Assembly: GCF_932276165.1 (NCBI RefSeq)
Contig: NC_063987.1
Span: 1-64,000, forward strand
Source of the DNA: Plutella xylostella
Taxonomy: Eukaryota > Arthropoda > Insecta > Lepidoptera > Plutellidae
Direction of reading: 5' to 3'
Length of the DNA stretch: 64,000 nucleotides
Shown here: positions 42,801 through 52,396 of the stretch, piece by piece
Layout of the letters: each line of letters opens with the position of its first letter
Numbering within the stretch: position 1 is the stretch's first letter
The notes under the pieces: model-generated
Databases searched by the model: none
What the model was told of the DNA's origin: nothing
Seen by the model: only the letters and a program-made list of their open reading frames with translations
Program-made: the position numbers and the translations under genes

Positions 42801-43093
42801 TATATCAGCTGTCCGATACCCACATTACATAGCTGTGTCTAGTTTGGAATCGGATGGCCGTGTGTGAGATGTCCCCACGTATTATAATTTTCACATTGTC
42901 GTTTATGACATTCAACGATGAGGCTACGAGGTGTTTCTTACGAGATGCCGGTGCGTCCCCAGCAGTGTCGGTACTCACCATAGTTCTGTACGTCCTGCAC
43001 GGAGACGAAGGTCTTCTTCTTGAGCTCGCTGATGGACGCCTCGAACTTGTTCTTGTCCCGCGCGGGCGCGCTCAGCTCCGCGTCCGAGTACAT
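30271..43093 (-). CDS. ACSS3: Acyl-CoA synthetase short-chain family member 3-like, 12 exons, 681 aa
   Basis: Exons in coding order: 43093-42979, 41874-41724, 39122-38981, 38628-38484, 37894-37798, 37347-37148, 35773-35542, 35404-35245, 33301-33154, 31489-31344, 31053-30822, 30548-30271. All boundaries are GT-AG, all phases close, and the total is 2046 nt. The enzyme activates short-chain acids (propionate or acetate in this family) to acyl-CoA through an acyl-AMP. Visible motifs: FTKWYCGGELSVCHNAVDRH, the adenylate P-loop TSGTTQEPKG (split by exons 6 and 7), WWAASDLGWVVGHSYICYG, HWWQTESGS, GYYDTQDAG, RADDVINVAGHR and the catalytic-Lys motif PRTRSGKALR. It ends TIEDASVFAEIKQAL. Length and text fit ACSS3 better than ACSS1 or ACSS2. 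Odd points: the P-loop has Gln where Gly is usual, and the acidic N-terminus (MYSDAELSAPARD) lacks an obvious mitochondrial presequence. The start has an in-frame stop upstream. Exon 1 is the least certain exon. Confidence 0.9.
31921..31960. repeat. Perfect 17-bp inverted repeat
   Basis: CAGTTACATAAATTTAA, a 6-base loop, then its exact reverse complement, inside the intron between exons 10 and 9 of the synthetase gene. It may be a tiny MITE remnant. Confidence 0.85.
33001..33150. repeat. Tandem repeat of about 30 bp beside exon 9, including a copied piece of the exon
   Basis: The phrase GGAGAGTGTATAGATGTG(A/T)CATG recurs four times. Between the first two, GACTCCGTCTGCCACCAGTGG (33035-33055) repeats exon 9 sequence at 33241-33261, which encodes HWWQTES. 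Confidence 0.8.
34424..34542. repeat. Direct duplication of about 45 bp, AT-rich
   Basis: TATTCTATTTTGTTAATTTT and the following TTTTTGATGTTTTA occur twice about 75 bases apart, in the intron between exons 9 and 8. Confidence 0.7.
35106..35172 (+). pseudogene. Reverse transcriptase remnant of a LINE
   Basis: On the plus strand, antisense to the host gene, the text reads SSKGVPQGSILGPLLFLIFF, the conserved RT motif of Jockey/CR1-type LINEs. Stops flank it on both sides, so it is a short fossil in the intron between exons 9 and 8. Confidence 0.6.
35821..35957. mobile_element. Short MITE with about 54-bp imperfect inverted repeats
   Basis: CAGTCAGCTGCATAAGTAGC at the left is answered by the inverted GACTTATGCAGCTGACCGT at the right. 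The inner parts (TACCTTGTCAATCTGA against TCAGTTTGACAAGGTA) also pair. It lies in the intron between exons 7 and 6 and has no coding part. Confidence 0.8.
37362..37790 (-). mobile_element. tRNA-derived SINE, copy 2, interrupted by a MITE
   Basis: In reverse orientation the copy shows GCGGGTTCGATTCCCGCC (B box, 37712-37729), AGTAAACATTCGTGCGATC, then after the MITE GATATATCAGCCACCGACACC and CCTAGCTTGGGGTCGGATGGGCGTGTGTGAGCTGTCCCC. It fills almost the whole 450-bp intron between exons 5 and 6 of the synthetase gene and ends about 15 bases from the exon 6 acceptor. Confidence 0.8.
37501..37686. mobile_element. MITE with about 46-bp terminal inverted repeats, nested in the SINE
   Basis: The left terminus GATCACAGGATTCGATACTA (37507 on) continues TTTTCGAATCTACATAAACAT and returns inverted at 37640-37680. 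A single-base insertion separates the very tips (GCAGCGATC against GCAGTGCGATC). It splits the SINE copy, so it came later. Confidence 0.82.
38018..38288. mobile_element. MITE with about 90-bp inverted repeats, TA-flanked
   Basis: TACAGGGTGTTGCAAAAAGG ... AAGCCGAAACCTACATGTGC ... is matched by the inverted right half ending TTTTGCAACACCCCGTA. The TA on each side fits a Tc1/mariner-type target. It lies in the intron between exons 5 and 4. Confidence 0.85.
39502..39712 (+). mobile_element. Lep1-like non-autonomous Helitron, copy 1
   Basis: It starts ACTAATATTATAAATG, carries a (GTCT)n microsatellite, then TTCACGCCAAAACTACTGAA, and ends with a GC-rich GAAGCGCGCGGGAACAGC tail with CTAG close by. 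A second copy follows 110 bases later. The family is known in Lepidoptera as Lep1; the class label is from memory. Confidence 0.7.
39824..40034 (+). mobile_element. Lep1-like non-autonomous Helitron, copy 2
   Basis: It is nearly identical to copy 1 over 200 bases, in the same orientation and ending AACAGCTAG(T), the CTAG end expected of a Helitron. The (GTCT)n tract is one or two units longer. Both copies lie in the intron between exons 3 and 2 of the synthetase gene. Confidence 0.72.
41071..41462 (+). mobile_element. 5S rRNA-derived SINE with target duplication
   Basis: GATCGCTGAGGTTAAGCAAC and CATTGGATGGGTGACC (41115-41168) match the 3' half of insect 5S rRNA, including its internal promoter region. 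A body follows, then GGAGACCCGTGCCCCAGCAG and a (GAT)n tail. ATAGGTAGGT occurs on both sides (41061-41070 and near 41463-41472) and is a likely target-site duplication. It lies in the intron between exons 3 and 2. Confidence 0.83.
42680..42895 (+). mobile_element. tRNA-derived SINE, copy 3
   Basis: The B box reads CGGGTTTGATTCCCGGGTG. The body includes GATATATCAGCTGTCCGATA and ends GGATGGCCGTGTGTGAGATGTCCCC. It lies in the intron between exons 2 and 1 of the synthetase gene. Confidence 0.78.
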
Positions 43094-43395
43094 CGCAGAT
43101 TAATAACAAATTACGTACTTAAAAAAAACTAAAAAAAAATGTGAATAACTTTTTCTAGCGAGTGTGTTCCGTCACTCCAACCGCGCCGGTCGGTGTGGAC
43201 TGAATTACCGATAAATGTATTGACATTTTTGTAACAAAGGAGCACCTATTGAACTTTCCTGAATAATTTAAATATCAACTAAAGTGACAATACTGACGCA
43301 GGACGGAGTTTTAAATAGTGAATTGATATCGACGACCGATTACAGCAGTCGCTTCTATTGTCGGAGGAGTGTCGGTATCTTGATCCCGACAGCTG

Positions 43396-43475
43396 ACGGG
43401 GCCGCGGGGGGTCCGGGGCGCGGGATGCGGGGCACGGGGAGTGGGGTGCGGGGCGCGGGGTGCGGGGTGCGGAAA
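43396..43475. repeat. GC-rich minisatellite built on GGGGYGCGG
   Basis: Loose repeats of GGGGCGCGG, GGGGCACGG and GGGGTGCGG about 300 bp upstream of the synthetase start codon. It is a sharp contrast to the AT-rich flanks and is a possible part of the promoter region. Confidence 0.6.
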
Positions 43476-45291
43476 CTAGTCAATGAAGACATCTCATCAT
43501 CATTGCACAAAATAAAACGCATTAGGTAAAAGCGATCTGAGTTAAGTTTCGATGTTCAACTTGTCAATGAAATCGATGACTCGGTTCCTATTTATGAAAA
43601 TGTAAGAATTATTAAGGTATAATAGGGAAGACTGAAACTGTAAGACACACTATTATCATAATACACTCACGAGCAATGAAAAAGTTCCAGTGACAATAGC
43701 GCCTAGTTACTCTAAACGAAGAACATTCTCATTTCGGTCCTAAATGTATATTGTAGATACTACAGTTTAATACGTGAATCCTATTAGTAACCTTTCTATC
43801 TTAGCTATAACAACATGATGTGTAAATATATTACGCTGTTGGATTATAATAACTTTAAAATAAAATAGAATAGGTACTTAAACAATATTCATTAATTTCA
43901 ATAAATGGTATCTATGCCTCTCGGTATATCGTTATCTATAGGACGATCGTGGTCTGTGACATTGAATATGAAAATGGTGACTGATGAGGAAAAGTGTGTG
44001 TGGGACGTTACGAGATTCATAGATTTGTTCTGTACATTGTTGTACAAAAAAGGGCTAAATAAGGTTACGGATTTGGAAAAAAAAGTAGGTAAGATAGAAT
44101 TTTATCAGTTTAGGTCGTTAGATACATACAATACATAGGCATGTTCGCGTAAATCTTGGATATGTCCAGCCGTTGCATCGGTAGCAGATGGGGACTGAAC
44201 CTTAGTGCAGAATAGCTGTTTCTGTCCACGATCTCTGAGTGGACAGAACTCGTAAGTAAAGTTCGACCTGCCTTCAGGAGGTTCAATGTTAAAATCCCAC
44301 CCGGTATATTTTTCAGCAGTTTCCAACAGCAGCAATAGCTACTATAATTTCATAATTTGTACTTGTTTTTTTAAATATTTAGGTTTAGTGCGTTCTCGAG
44401 TGGAGACTACGAACCAGCAAGCGTAGCAATGTGAAGTGAAGTGAGTGGTGCACGAACTAAACAAAAGCCGCCTCAAGTAGGTATTATACACACTGGTGAA
44501 ATTGAATTACCCAATCTCAGGGTAAATTTCGTAAGCTATATTTTGTGTGATCGCCTCGACTCTACGCGTGCGCATTCACCCATGAGTGACAACGCGTCGT
44601 GACGTCACCATACGTCTTCCGAGCGCCTGCACGAGCGGCGCGGCACGACGCACGGGGCGGGCGCTGCTCGTTGCTGTGCACACGGGGCCTGCTAGTTTAT
44701 ACAGTCAATCAAGTGCCTATTATATACATAGATGTAATTAAAATACCATATTCACTAGTGCCGGTTGCTTATAATCAACCTGTTTTTTGGCTATCCTACT
44801 GAGTGTTAACAAAAAGTCTGAAAACGTGAACCTATGACAAAGTGACCGTCGCGGTTGGCGGGGCAGCGGGCGCGCGGGTCAGCGGTGGTCGCCATCACCG
44901 TCACTACAATGTCACCCACAGATTTATTATACATATATAACTTATTAAACCGCTATGAGTACGGAGACGGTTTAAATGAATATATTAGATAAAGGAGGTT
45001 TGTGACAATGTACCTACTCAATGTAGCCGTTTATCTCTCTCTGTACATATTAGTTATTGAGAATGAATATTCTTGGTAAAATTATGTTACCAATTTTTGT
45101 ACAAAAACAAAACTCAAATAAGGTACCGGGTCCCTATTTCGCGATATTTGTACTGTACTTAACTACTGGCAGTCATTTTAAGCGTTTGTGAAATTTACTT
45201 TCAGACACTAGCTATTTTTAGGTAGGTTCTAAAAATTTTAATTAGCACGACTTTTTAAATTTAAATACACTACAAGTGACAAAGTAAACTA

Positions 45292-45422
45292 AGGGCTGAT
45301 TTTTCAATGGTTAGATAAACGTTATCTGAGGAATAAAATTGTTGCTGTCACTGTCTAATAGAAATATTAATATAAGATGTGACAGCATCAGAATTATTCC
45401 TCAGATAACGTTTATCTACCTA
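45292..45422. mobile_element. MITE with about 27-bp inverted repeats
   Basis: TTAGATAAACGTTATCTGAG with GAATAAAATT continues the left end, and AATTATTCCTCAGATAACGT with TTATCTA closes it. The outer start GGGCTGATTTTTCAATG is a common lepidopteran MITE edge. Non-coding. Confidence 0.75.
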
Positions 45423-45924
45423 AGTGACATATGGAACGTCAATGGCAGGTGGAACTTTTTCATTGCACTCACGTGCGTACTTTCACCTCGTTAATTTTCC
45501 TCACTTTTATCAATGCATGAAATTTAGGTTCGTAGCCACTAACTTACGCAAAACGGCGGCGCAGATCTGTTCATTATCCAAGGTTTAACTTTTTTATTTT
45601 ATATTTTTACCTACCATAAAGTACTTAATTAATGGTAGGCGTTTCTGTAGGTTTAATTTTTATTTCGAGGATCACTTTGAAAAGTAAACTTCCTACACTC
45701 GGCAGCACAAGTAGATTTAAACGTTTTCCAGAAAATTTTGCACTTTTTAATTATATTTAAGGATTATTCTGATACTGAGCGATGTACGCCAACCGTCGCG
45801 TCGGAATGACTTATATTGTGTTAGGATAAATTTATTTAAAATGTATATTATTGCATACGGTCAATATCCTCGTGGGAAAAATGAATTTAAGATAGGCGCC
45901 CCGTAGCATATTTTGTATCTGTTC

Positions 45925-46115
45925 CTGCTGCTGCTCAAAGGCCATCCAATGAGTACTCCTCACTCCACACCTCTCTTTTGTTGGCCTCCTGACATCCCGG
46001 TACAAACCAGTTAAGGTCCCATCCCGCCACCTCCGTGTCGGTCTACCGGGCGCCTGGGCCCGTCGCTCGCTCCCACTCCGTTACACCACCGGCCGGGTGC
46101 CCAGGGCCATTTTTT
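45925..46115 (-). pseudogene. Possible LINE ORF2 C-terminal fossil
   Basis: The minus strand reads in part AQAPGRPTRRWRDGTLTGLYRD, and GRP-x-RRWRD is a phrase common at the C-terminus of insect LINE ORF2 proteins. It is GC-rich against an AT-rich background. Weak evidence only. Confidence 0.3.
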
Positions 46116-46783
46116 TTAAATATACCTAAATTCTGAGGATTCATAACTTTGCAGGTAGGACATTTCAGGCGCTGAAAAAAAATCGGTCAGTACTCGAAGT
46201 AAACACGTTTCATCATTTTGAATATTTTGTTTATTTTTTTACCTATATTATAAACAGGGTGCGCTTAATTCTATTCAGTACTTGGCCTAGTTAATGGCTT
46301 TCATATTAGGATTAATAATCTGTATAAAATGAATAATTGGTGACCATAGAATTATAAATAGGCAGTTAGGCACACTACCTACTACAATTATTTTCGTTAA
46401 GACAACGCTTTAAATTTTTCATAAAGAATTATGAAACTGACTATAAACAGGTTACTTTATTTGGTTAAGATAATGAGTCGAGTAATAAATGAAATCAGTC
46501 ATCGAGTATCATAGAAATAGTTATGTTTATATTATTTTAGAAGATGAGTATTCTTTTATTTTTGATTGAGCAAAAAATTCGAGTAATATTATTATGCAAA
46601 CTGTTGGTCAATGAATTACTTTTTATTTACTACCTATTTACCAATATACCTCAGTCACCAATGAAAGCCCAATTTATAATTACATTTCTCCCTACAATTC
46701 CAAGCTCAACCCAACCAAATTTCACACGACATTAAGAAATAAAAATAGGATTTGGATTTTCTAATAATTCCGACAGCCCAGGC

Positions 46784-46825
46784 CCCGCTAGGCCCCACTA
46801 GGCCCCACTAGGCCCCGCTAGGCGC
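46784..46825. repeat. 10-bp tandem repeat GGCCCC(A/G)CTA, four units, containing a stop codon
   Basis: The units abut the end of the unknown gene. The CTA of the innermost unit (46818-46820) is its TAG stop. Confidence 0.85.
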
Positions 46826-48563
46826 CGCGCCGCCGCCGCACCTCGTTGTCGGTGGCGGCGGGCGGGGGCGGGGGCGCGGGGGTGGTGGTGGTGGTGGTGG
46901 GCGGGTCCAGGCCTTTGATCTCGAACTGTCCGCGGAACAGCGGCCGGAACAGCCGCAGGAAGGTCTGGTAGCGCACCGCTGAGTTCTGCAAACACAACGA
47001 GAAGGGTCGTTAATGATCATGTTTATTCTTTTATGCTACATGAACGTAAAGAATCTCCTCTAGTCTACCGACAACACTGTGATCAATGAGTTCTAACAAC
47101 AAAACGTCTCTTGTACTTTTCAGAAAAAAATATAAACACCAGTCAATTCACAGCATACATACCTGTATGACATCGCCGACGATCTTAGTTGTCTTGATGA
47201 GAAGCGACACGGATGGCCCAAACAGGTTCCCCGGGAAGTCCAGGCTGACCTTGTTCCGGTCGAACACCGGGATGCCATCGGCCGTGGTGGGCGCCTGGCG
47301 GGGCAGCCTGGCGGGGCGCGGGCCCGGCGGGGCGGCCGCGGGGGGCGCGCTCGGGGTGCGGGGAAGACGCCTCGTAGCTAAAGCCCCCGTGGAGGACGCG
47401 CGTCGGCTCCTTGTGGACTCCTGCGATAGATTAGACACGCTCACACTGTTGAAATTTATTAATTACAAACTTTATCAGTCTTGTTTTGCAACAGGTTCTG
47501 GCAAAAATATATTCTATTCACACCTTTTTTCATTTATGTTTTAGGAAAGGAATGCCATTGGTAATAAAAAAAACTACACCAATTACTTTACAGAGTTTGC
47601 GCTCACTTGTTATGTAAATACCACACCAGCGCCTGCCTGCATGTGACTGCCACTGTGATATTTGTCTTAGCTACAATTTGCAGCAACAGTACATAAGTGG
47701 AAATTATTGCTATTAGATTGCGTCTTACTAAGCAGAACTGCATAATTAATATATTATATCTGATACAAAAGACATCAACGTGCGCCACCAAAAGAAAGTT
47801 TTTTAATAATATTATATTCATAAATTTTCTTTAAATATCCTATAATGGAATTAAATCTAAACAATGAAAATATTGGACGTAAAACTAATTGGTTACAACC
47901 AGACTGTAGCTTGTTCTACTTCCTATCCTTATTCTTAGTTAGGGTCAAAAATACCTACTGCGTGAAAAAAGGTAAATTGACTACATATTATGGAATTGTT
48001 GGTTGTCTTTTTCACAAAATATATGTATTACAATATCCTCACCTTTCCCTCCGTGGTGTCCCTCCTTGCCGTGGTGCCCCCCCTTGCCATGCCCCCCGCG
48101 CGGCGACGAGATGTAGTGCCAGTCTGCGGGGAGCACACCAGTTACAGCCAGGTATCTTGCACTAGGGCCACAGGGGCGCAAAGGAGATACTGACAACTTT
48201 TGGTTGACTGACTCCGTGAGTGTGTTGTGTCTTTGTGTGTAAACATTAACTAATTGTGATTTTATGTATAATGATACCTAATACATAATGAATGAAAGTC
48301 TATTAACTCATCTGAATAGTTATGTTATGGTGCATGATACAAACGTGTTTAGATATGATTTTAAAGGTATATTTCACGTTAAATTTTGATTGAACTTAAA
48401 TCATGTTTTAAAGGACACTTTAAAGCTTTCTACAAACCAAACTCATTTAAAAAGTAACCGTGTTATGTTATGTAAGTAGCAGCTGACAAGGTGTATTTTA
48501 TGAATAATTTACGTGTACATATAATAATATTATGATGAATTCGTTTACCTTCAAGGCCGCCAT
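46818..48563 (-). CDS. Four-exon gene of unknown function, about 173 aa
   Basis: Model exons in coding order: 48563-48549 (MAALK, donor GTAAAC), 48123-48043, 47420-47163 and 46985-46818. All have GT-AG borders and lengths divisible by three (15, 81, 258, 168), which makes one frame of 174 codons with stop. The last two exons are firm. They read GIPVFDRNKVSLDFPGNLFG, then LLIKTTKIVGDVIQ joined to NSAVRYQTFLRLFRPLFRG and FEIKGLD, then a Thr/Pro run and RRRRGA. The second exon is doubtful: in this frame it is Arg/Thr-rich, while another frame gives a Gly/His-rich text (GGHGKGGHHGKEGHHGGKG) that would not join in phase. No signal peptide appears, so an upstream exon may be missing. The family is not recognised. 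Confidence 0.55.
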
Positions 48564-48938
48564 TATTTCTTCAATACGTATGTTTCGTATAAATAACTAC
48601 AGTAACTCACGTCACCTCACTGTAATTTATTATTTTATTCATATTCAGACGCATCCGCAACAATCAGTACCAATGGCCGTATGTAATTAAATATAATAAA
48701 TAAGAAATTCGCAAGAATAGGAAACAACCAATTGTGTAGTAAAATAAAATAAAAAATCATCCGCACTATTTTATTTTATTCGTTCTACAATCATAAAAAA
48801 CAATAACATTTTATGTTTACGTGTAAAAGTTATAAGTAATTCAAACACTATAACATTTATTATTTCGAGAGTTTTTGTCCATTAATTGTAAAGGGCTCAT
48901 GGAAAGGAAATCGCTGTTTTAATTAAATAATAGTGAAG
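48125..48938. other. Intron and upstream DNA of the unknown gene
   Basis: AT-rich DNA. Apart from the candidate first exon at 48549-48563 nothing coding is seen. The region right of 48563 is a candidate promoter without a clear core motif. Confidence 0.35.
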
Positions 48939-48939
48939 G

Positions 48940-49322
48940 TTCTACCTTTTTTGGCATAAGATTTTTTTGCCTAATCTCGTATTGCATAGTAACGTTTGGT
49001 CAAAGTCTCGTTACGCCGAAAATCGTATGGCATAAATCTCGTTTATTAAAAAGTTATTTCGCCTAACATTGTTTAGCCTAATAATGGTATGGCCAAATCT
49101 TGAATAGCCTAATAATGCTATGGCATAGGTTTATACAAAGTAATAATATTCGTTTGGCTTTAACTTTGACGGAGCGTCTCCCTACATAGCGCAAACTGGT
49201 GCCTTGTATTGTTTCCGCTGTTTGGAAAACGCTCCGCTCCGCTTCGCTACGCTCCGCTTTGGTTTTGATGAACATGTGCACCTAACACGCTCCTCCTCGC
49301 TTTGCTCGTCGTCGCACCTATT
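48940..49322. repeat. Left half of an AT-rich repeat with GGCATAA/GCCTAA phrases, split by the BEL element
   Basis: Phrases like TTTGGCATAAG, TTGCCTAATCTCG, ATGGCATAA, TAGCCTAATAATG recur every 20-30 bases, followed by a GC-rich block of GCTCCGCT-like repeats (49222-49260). Similar phrases resume beyond the BEL element at 53285-53420 in inverted form (TTATGCCACG, TTCGGCCAAA, ATTATGCCAG), so both halves probably belong to one older repeat. Confidence 0.5.
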
Positions 49323-49985
49323 TGTACAGAACGACTGAAGACGATATAGTTTATAGTTAGTCTTCTTTGTAAATAGTTGATAGAAATAACCAGATAGAGT
49401 AGTTAGCCCGATCACACTTGCGGAGGTTCTGGAACATTCCATAGTTTTCGTGAAGTTACCATAATGTTCTAGAACAATAAGTATAGAATAAATAGTTCGA
49501 CAATAGTCCAGAAGGTTCTAGAACAATGGCCAGGGAATGTTCCATAACGTCCGCGAACCTTCTAGTCGCTAAGTTACATAGGTACTTATAGTTGTTCGTT
49601 GTATTGTTTACGTTTGTACCTACTCTACTTTGGTAATAATAATAATAAATAGTGTGACCTCGGGTATCTCTGGAACTATCGGGAAGATCGCTCGCCGGAC
49701 TATATAAAGAGACGTGTCCGGCGAGTAAACAAGTCAGTCTAATAGTAACAGCGGAACAGTAAACAACATACAGTCCACTAGTAACAGCCTAACAGTGAAG
49801 ATCTCCAGAGACACTCGAAGTTAACAGTGAACAGTAATATCGGTGTTTTCTTTGGAAGACTATACAGGCTAACAGCTACCTCAACAGTGGCATTTCCTCA
49901 TCTTCATAAAGAACCAACAGGTGCAACCGCCACTTCCTTCGACCGTACAGTAATAGTTCGTGAAACGGTCGAAGTGATCCGCACA
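49323..49985 (+). repeat. 5' LTR of the BEL/Pao element
   Basis: 663 bp, starting TG and ending CA. U3 contains the promoter described separately. Bases after 49985 (TTTGGTCCATCGGAGCCGG) hold a TGG-type primer-binding site near 49988. I could not name the tRNA. Confidence 0.93.
49701..49740 (+). promoter_or_regulatory. LTR promoter: TATA box and initiator
   Basis: TATATAAAG (49701-49709) lies 33 bases before the A of TCAGTC (49734-49739), an arthropod-type initiator. An inverted pair CGCCGGAC/GTCCGGCG flanks the TATA box. The 3' LTR has the same at about 52760-52799. Confidence 0.7.
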
Positions 49986-50019
49986 TTTGGTCCATCGGAG
50001 CCGGATTGAAGACACAGGA

Positions 50020-52155
50020 ATGCCTTTAACGAGGTCCCCGACAGGGAGGCTACAGCGCGACGGCCTAGAACAGAAGCCTACAGAAGAATCGTCGGCCGCC
50101 GGTGCCACTGCCTCCACCGCCACCGCTACAGACTCCGACATGCACACTCCATCAACCACCGTGACAGCATCGACATCGACGGTTGTGTCCACCGGAGCAA
50201 CGACGCCGCCCTCCACTGCCGCGAGGGTGGTAACAGCTGCCGCCGGAACGCCCTTCCCACCGTCATGTATCCGGGCTACTCCGCCAGCGTCTACAGAAAG
50301 ATCGAAGGCCAAGTCATTGAAGGCTCGCCGCATCGCCGAAGCTAAAGTAGAATTAGCACGACGTCAAGTTGAAATTGCCCGTCGTGAAGCTGAACTCGCC
50401 GCCGCCCGGCTCGCAGTTATTGAAGCTGAATCCGACACCGAAGACGACGACGGCAGCATCAGCTCCCAGATGGAAGGTACTCTCGGGGACCCTGCCTCCA
50501 CTGCCGTCCCTGTCGCTCAGCCGCGGGCAAGCGACTCTGTGAGCCTCACCGCCCTCGCCGAGGCTATCGCTCTAGCTGCAAGAGCCGGGGCGCCGCCGCC
50601 ACCGCCTCCGCGTCACATCAGCGAGCTACCGTACTTCAGCGGCGCACCGCACGAGTGGCTACAGTTCAAGACCGCCTACTACGAGTCCGCCGCATCACTC
50701 GCGCCCTGCGACAACATGGCGCGCCTACGACGATGCCTTAAAGGAAGAGCGAAGGAAGCCGTCAGCCGCCTGCTCATCACCAGCACGACGCCCGAGAACG
50801 TGATGAAGTCACTTGAATTGTGCTTCGGGCGCCCGGACAGCATCGCACTCGCTGAGTTGGAACGTCTGCGGGCACTACGCCGGCCTGCGGACAGCGCTAC
50901 AGAGTTCTGCTTCTTTGCAAATGAAGTAAGCAACATCGTGACGGTACTGCAAGAGCTGCACCGCGACCGCTACCTCAACAATCCCGAGATCACGCAGCTC
51001 ACAGTCGAGAAGCTCACCTCCGCTCACAAGCTTCGCTGGTACGACTTTTCCGCCGCACAGTCACCTGAGGAACCAGACCTGCTGAAGCTCAGCCGATTCC
51101 TCACTCGGGAAGCTTCCATCTGCATGCCGCACGCACACGAGAAGACGATTGCCTACGAATCGAAGAAACAGCAGCCGCCGCACCGCGCACAATGGACATA
51201 CGCAACAACAGAACAGAAATCTACGTGTCCAGTGTGCTGCAACAGGGGCCACGACCCAACAGAATGCCGCAAGTTCGTCGAGAGTGACGTTGACTCACGC
51301 TGGCACCTAGCGAAGCAGAGTAGGCTCTGCTTTAGCTGTCTACGCTACCGCAGCAAGACGCACCGATGCAGAAAGAGGAAATGTGACGTCGATGGCTGCG
51401 AGAGGTTACATCACCGACTGCTACACTTCGTGCGCAACGACAAGCCCGAAGCAAAGAAAGCAGACGTAGTCGCCTCTACGTGGACACCGAAGCGAACGAA
51501 AGCGTATCGCAAAATAGTAAAGGTCCAAGTCTCCGGACCGGCGGGAGCGGTTGACACATGCGCGCTCCTAGATGACGGATCAACAGTAACGCTCGTCGAC
51601 ATTGAAATCGTACAGAAGATCGGAGCCAGGGGGCCCATAGACCCTCTCTACATAGAAGGTGTCTCCGACACAAGCGTCGACGAGTCCGCATCGCGTCGCG
51701 TCGCACTCACTCTCACGGGTGCGAGTGAGACGCATGTAGTCAACGCACGCACAGTACAGAAGCTGCACCTCGCCGCACAACGTGTCACCGAGCAAGACCT
51801 CGCCGGCTGCCCTCACCTGGCAGACATCCAGCACGAGCTGAAGCACACAGACATGAAGCCAGGCCTGCTCATCGGGCAAGACAACTGGCACCTGCTGATG
51901 GCGACGGAAGTGCGAGCGGGACAACGACACCAACCAGTGGCTTCACGCACACCATTGGGCTGGGTGTTACACGGTGCACACACACGCACACTAGGACAGC
52001 GTGTGCACTACGTGAACAACATCGTCAGCATCGAAGACAGCATGGACGAGCAGCTGAGGAGACACTTCGCGCTCGACTCACTGACGATGACACCGAAGAA
52101 AATAAAGTCCGACACAGAACAGCAAAGACTCCAGGACCCTACAGCCTGGCACGGC
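50020..52155 (+). CDS. gag-protease polyprotein of the BEL/Pao element
   Basis: From the ATG at 50020 the frame stays open to 52407. The true element text ends near 52130. An N-terminal Ala/Thr-rich stretch is followed by a Glu/Arg-rich helix (about 100-145), then a gag core containing LPYFSGAPHEWLQFKTAYYE and AKEAVSRLL. The zinc knuckle CPVCCNRGHDPTEC is at about residues 402-415 and a second Cys/His cluster (CFSCLRYRSKTHRC) follows. The retroviral-type aspartic protease motif is ALLDDGSTVTLVD at about 515. These features mark Pao/BEL elements, whose gag and pol share one frame. After KSDTEQQ the frame enters integrase sequence out of register, so the last 80 or so codons are not a real product. 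Confidence 0.85.
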
Positions 52156-52156
52156 G

Positions 52157-52396
52157 GTCAACGTCGGCTACGTGGCAGACGGCAACCTACTACGCAACAC
52201 GTGGCCGAAAGACGTGGTCACGGCTGTCTCCCTCGGAGAAGACATCGCACGAGCAGTCGACGTCCAGACCAAGAGAAGGACCCTCCGAAGACCGACCAAG
52301 CAGCTGATGATCCTGCCTACAGATCCAGTCGTTCCTACCGAAGACTTCAACGCCCTGCAGGCGATGACCGGCGGGAGAGATGTACAGAACGACTGA
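52157..52396 (+). pseudogene. C-terminal tail of BEL/Pao integrase
   Basis: In a different frame from gag the text reads VNVGYVADGNLLRNTWPKDV, then LGEDIARAVDVQTKRRTLRRPTKQLMILP. This is the usual end of BEL integrase (…LRRP…KL). It runs into the 3' LTR and stops there. It is left over after a large internal deletion. Confidence 0.75.

Larger units (their letters stand above)
43094..46817. other. Intergenic DNA between two minus-strand genes
   Basis: It should hold the promoter of the synthetase gene (right of 43093), although I see no clear TATA box. Short ORFs at 43905-44138 and 44105-44335 have no family text that I recognise. Also present are a GC-rich minisatellite, a MITE and a probable LINE C-terminal fossil. 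TTTATT near 46549 and 46620 may be poly(A) signals (AATAAA on the minus strand) for the next gene. Confidence 0.4.

Noticed and set aside
43905..44335. Overlapping ORFs of 76-77 codons
   Set aside because: They are short, with no motif, signal peptide or splice context. They lie in AT-rich intergenic DNA, where such ORFs are expected by chance.
46798..47020. Alternative minus-strand frames rich in Pro, Arg and His in the last exon of the unknown gene
   Set aside because: They come from the GC-rich codons of the true frame. Only the NSAVRYQTF frame continues smoothly across the splice joint.
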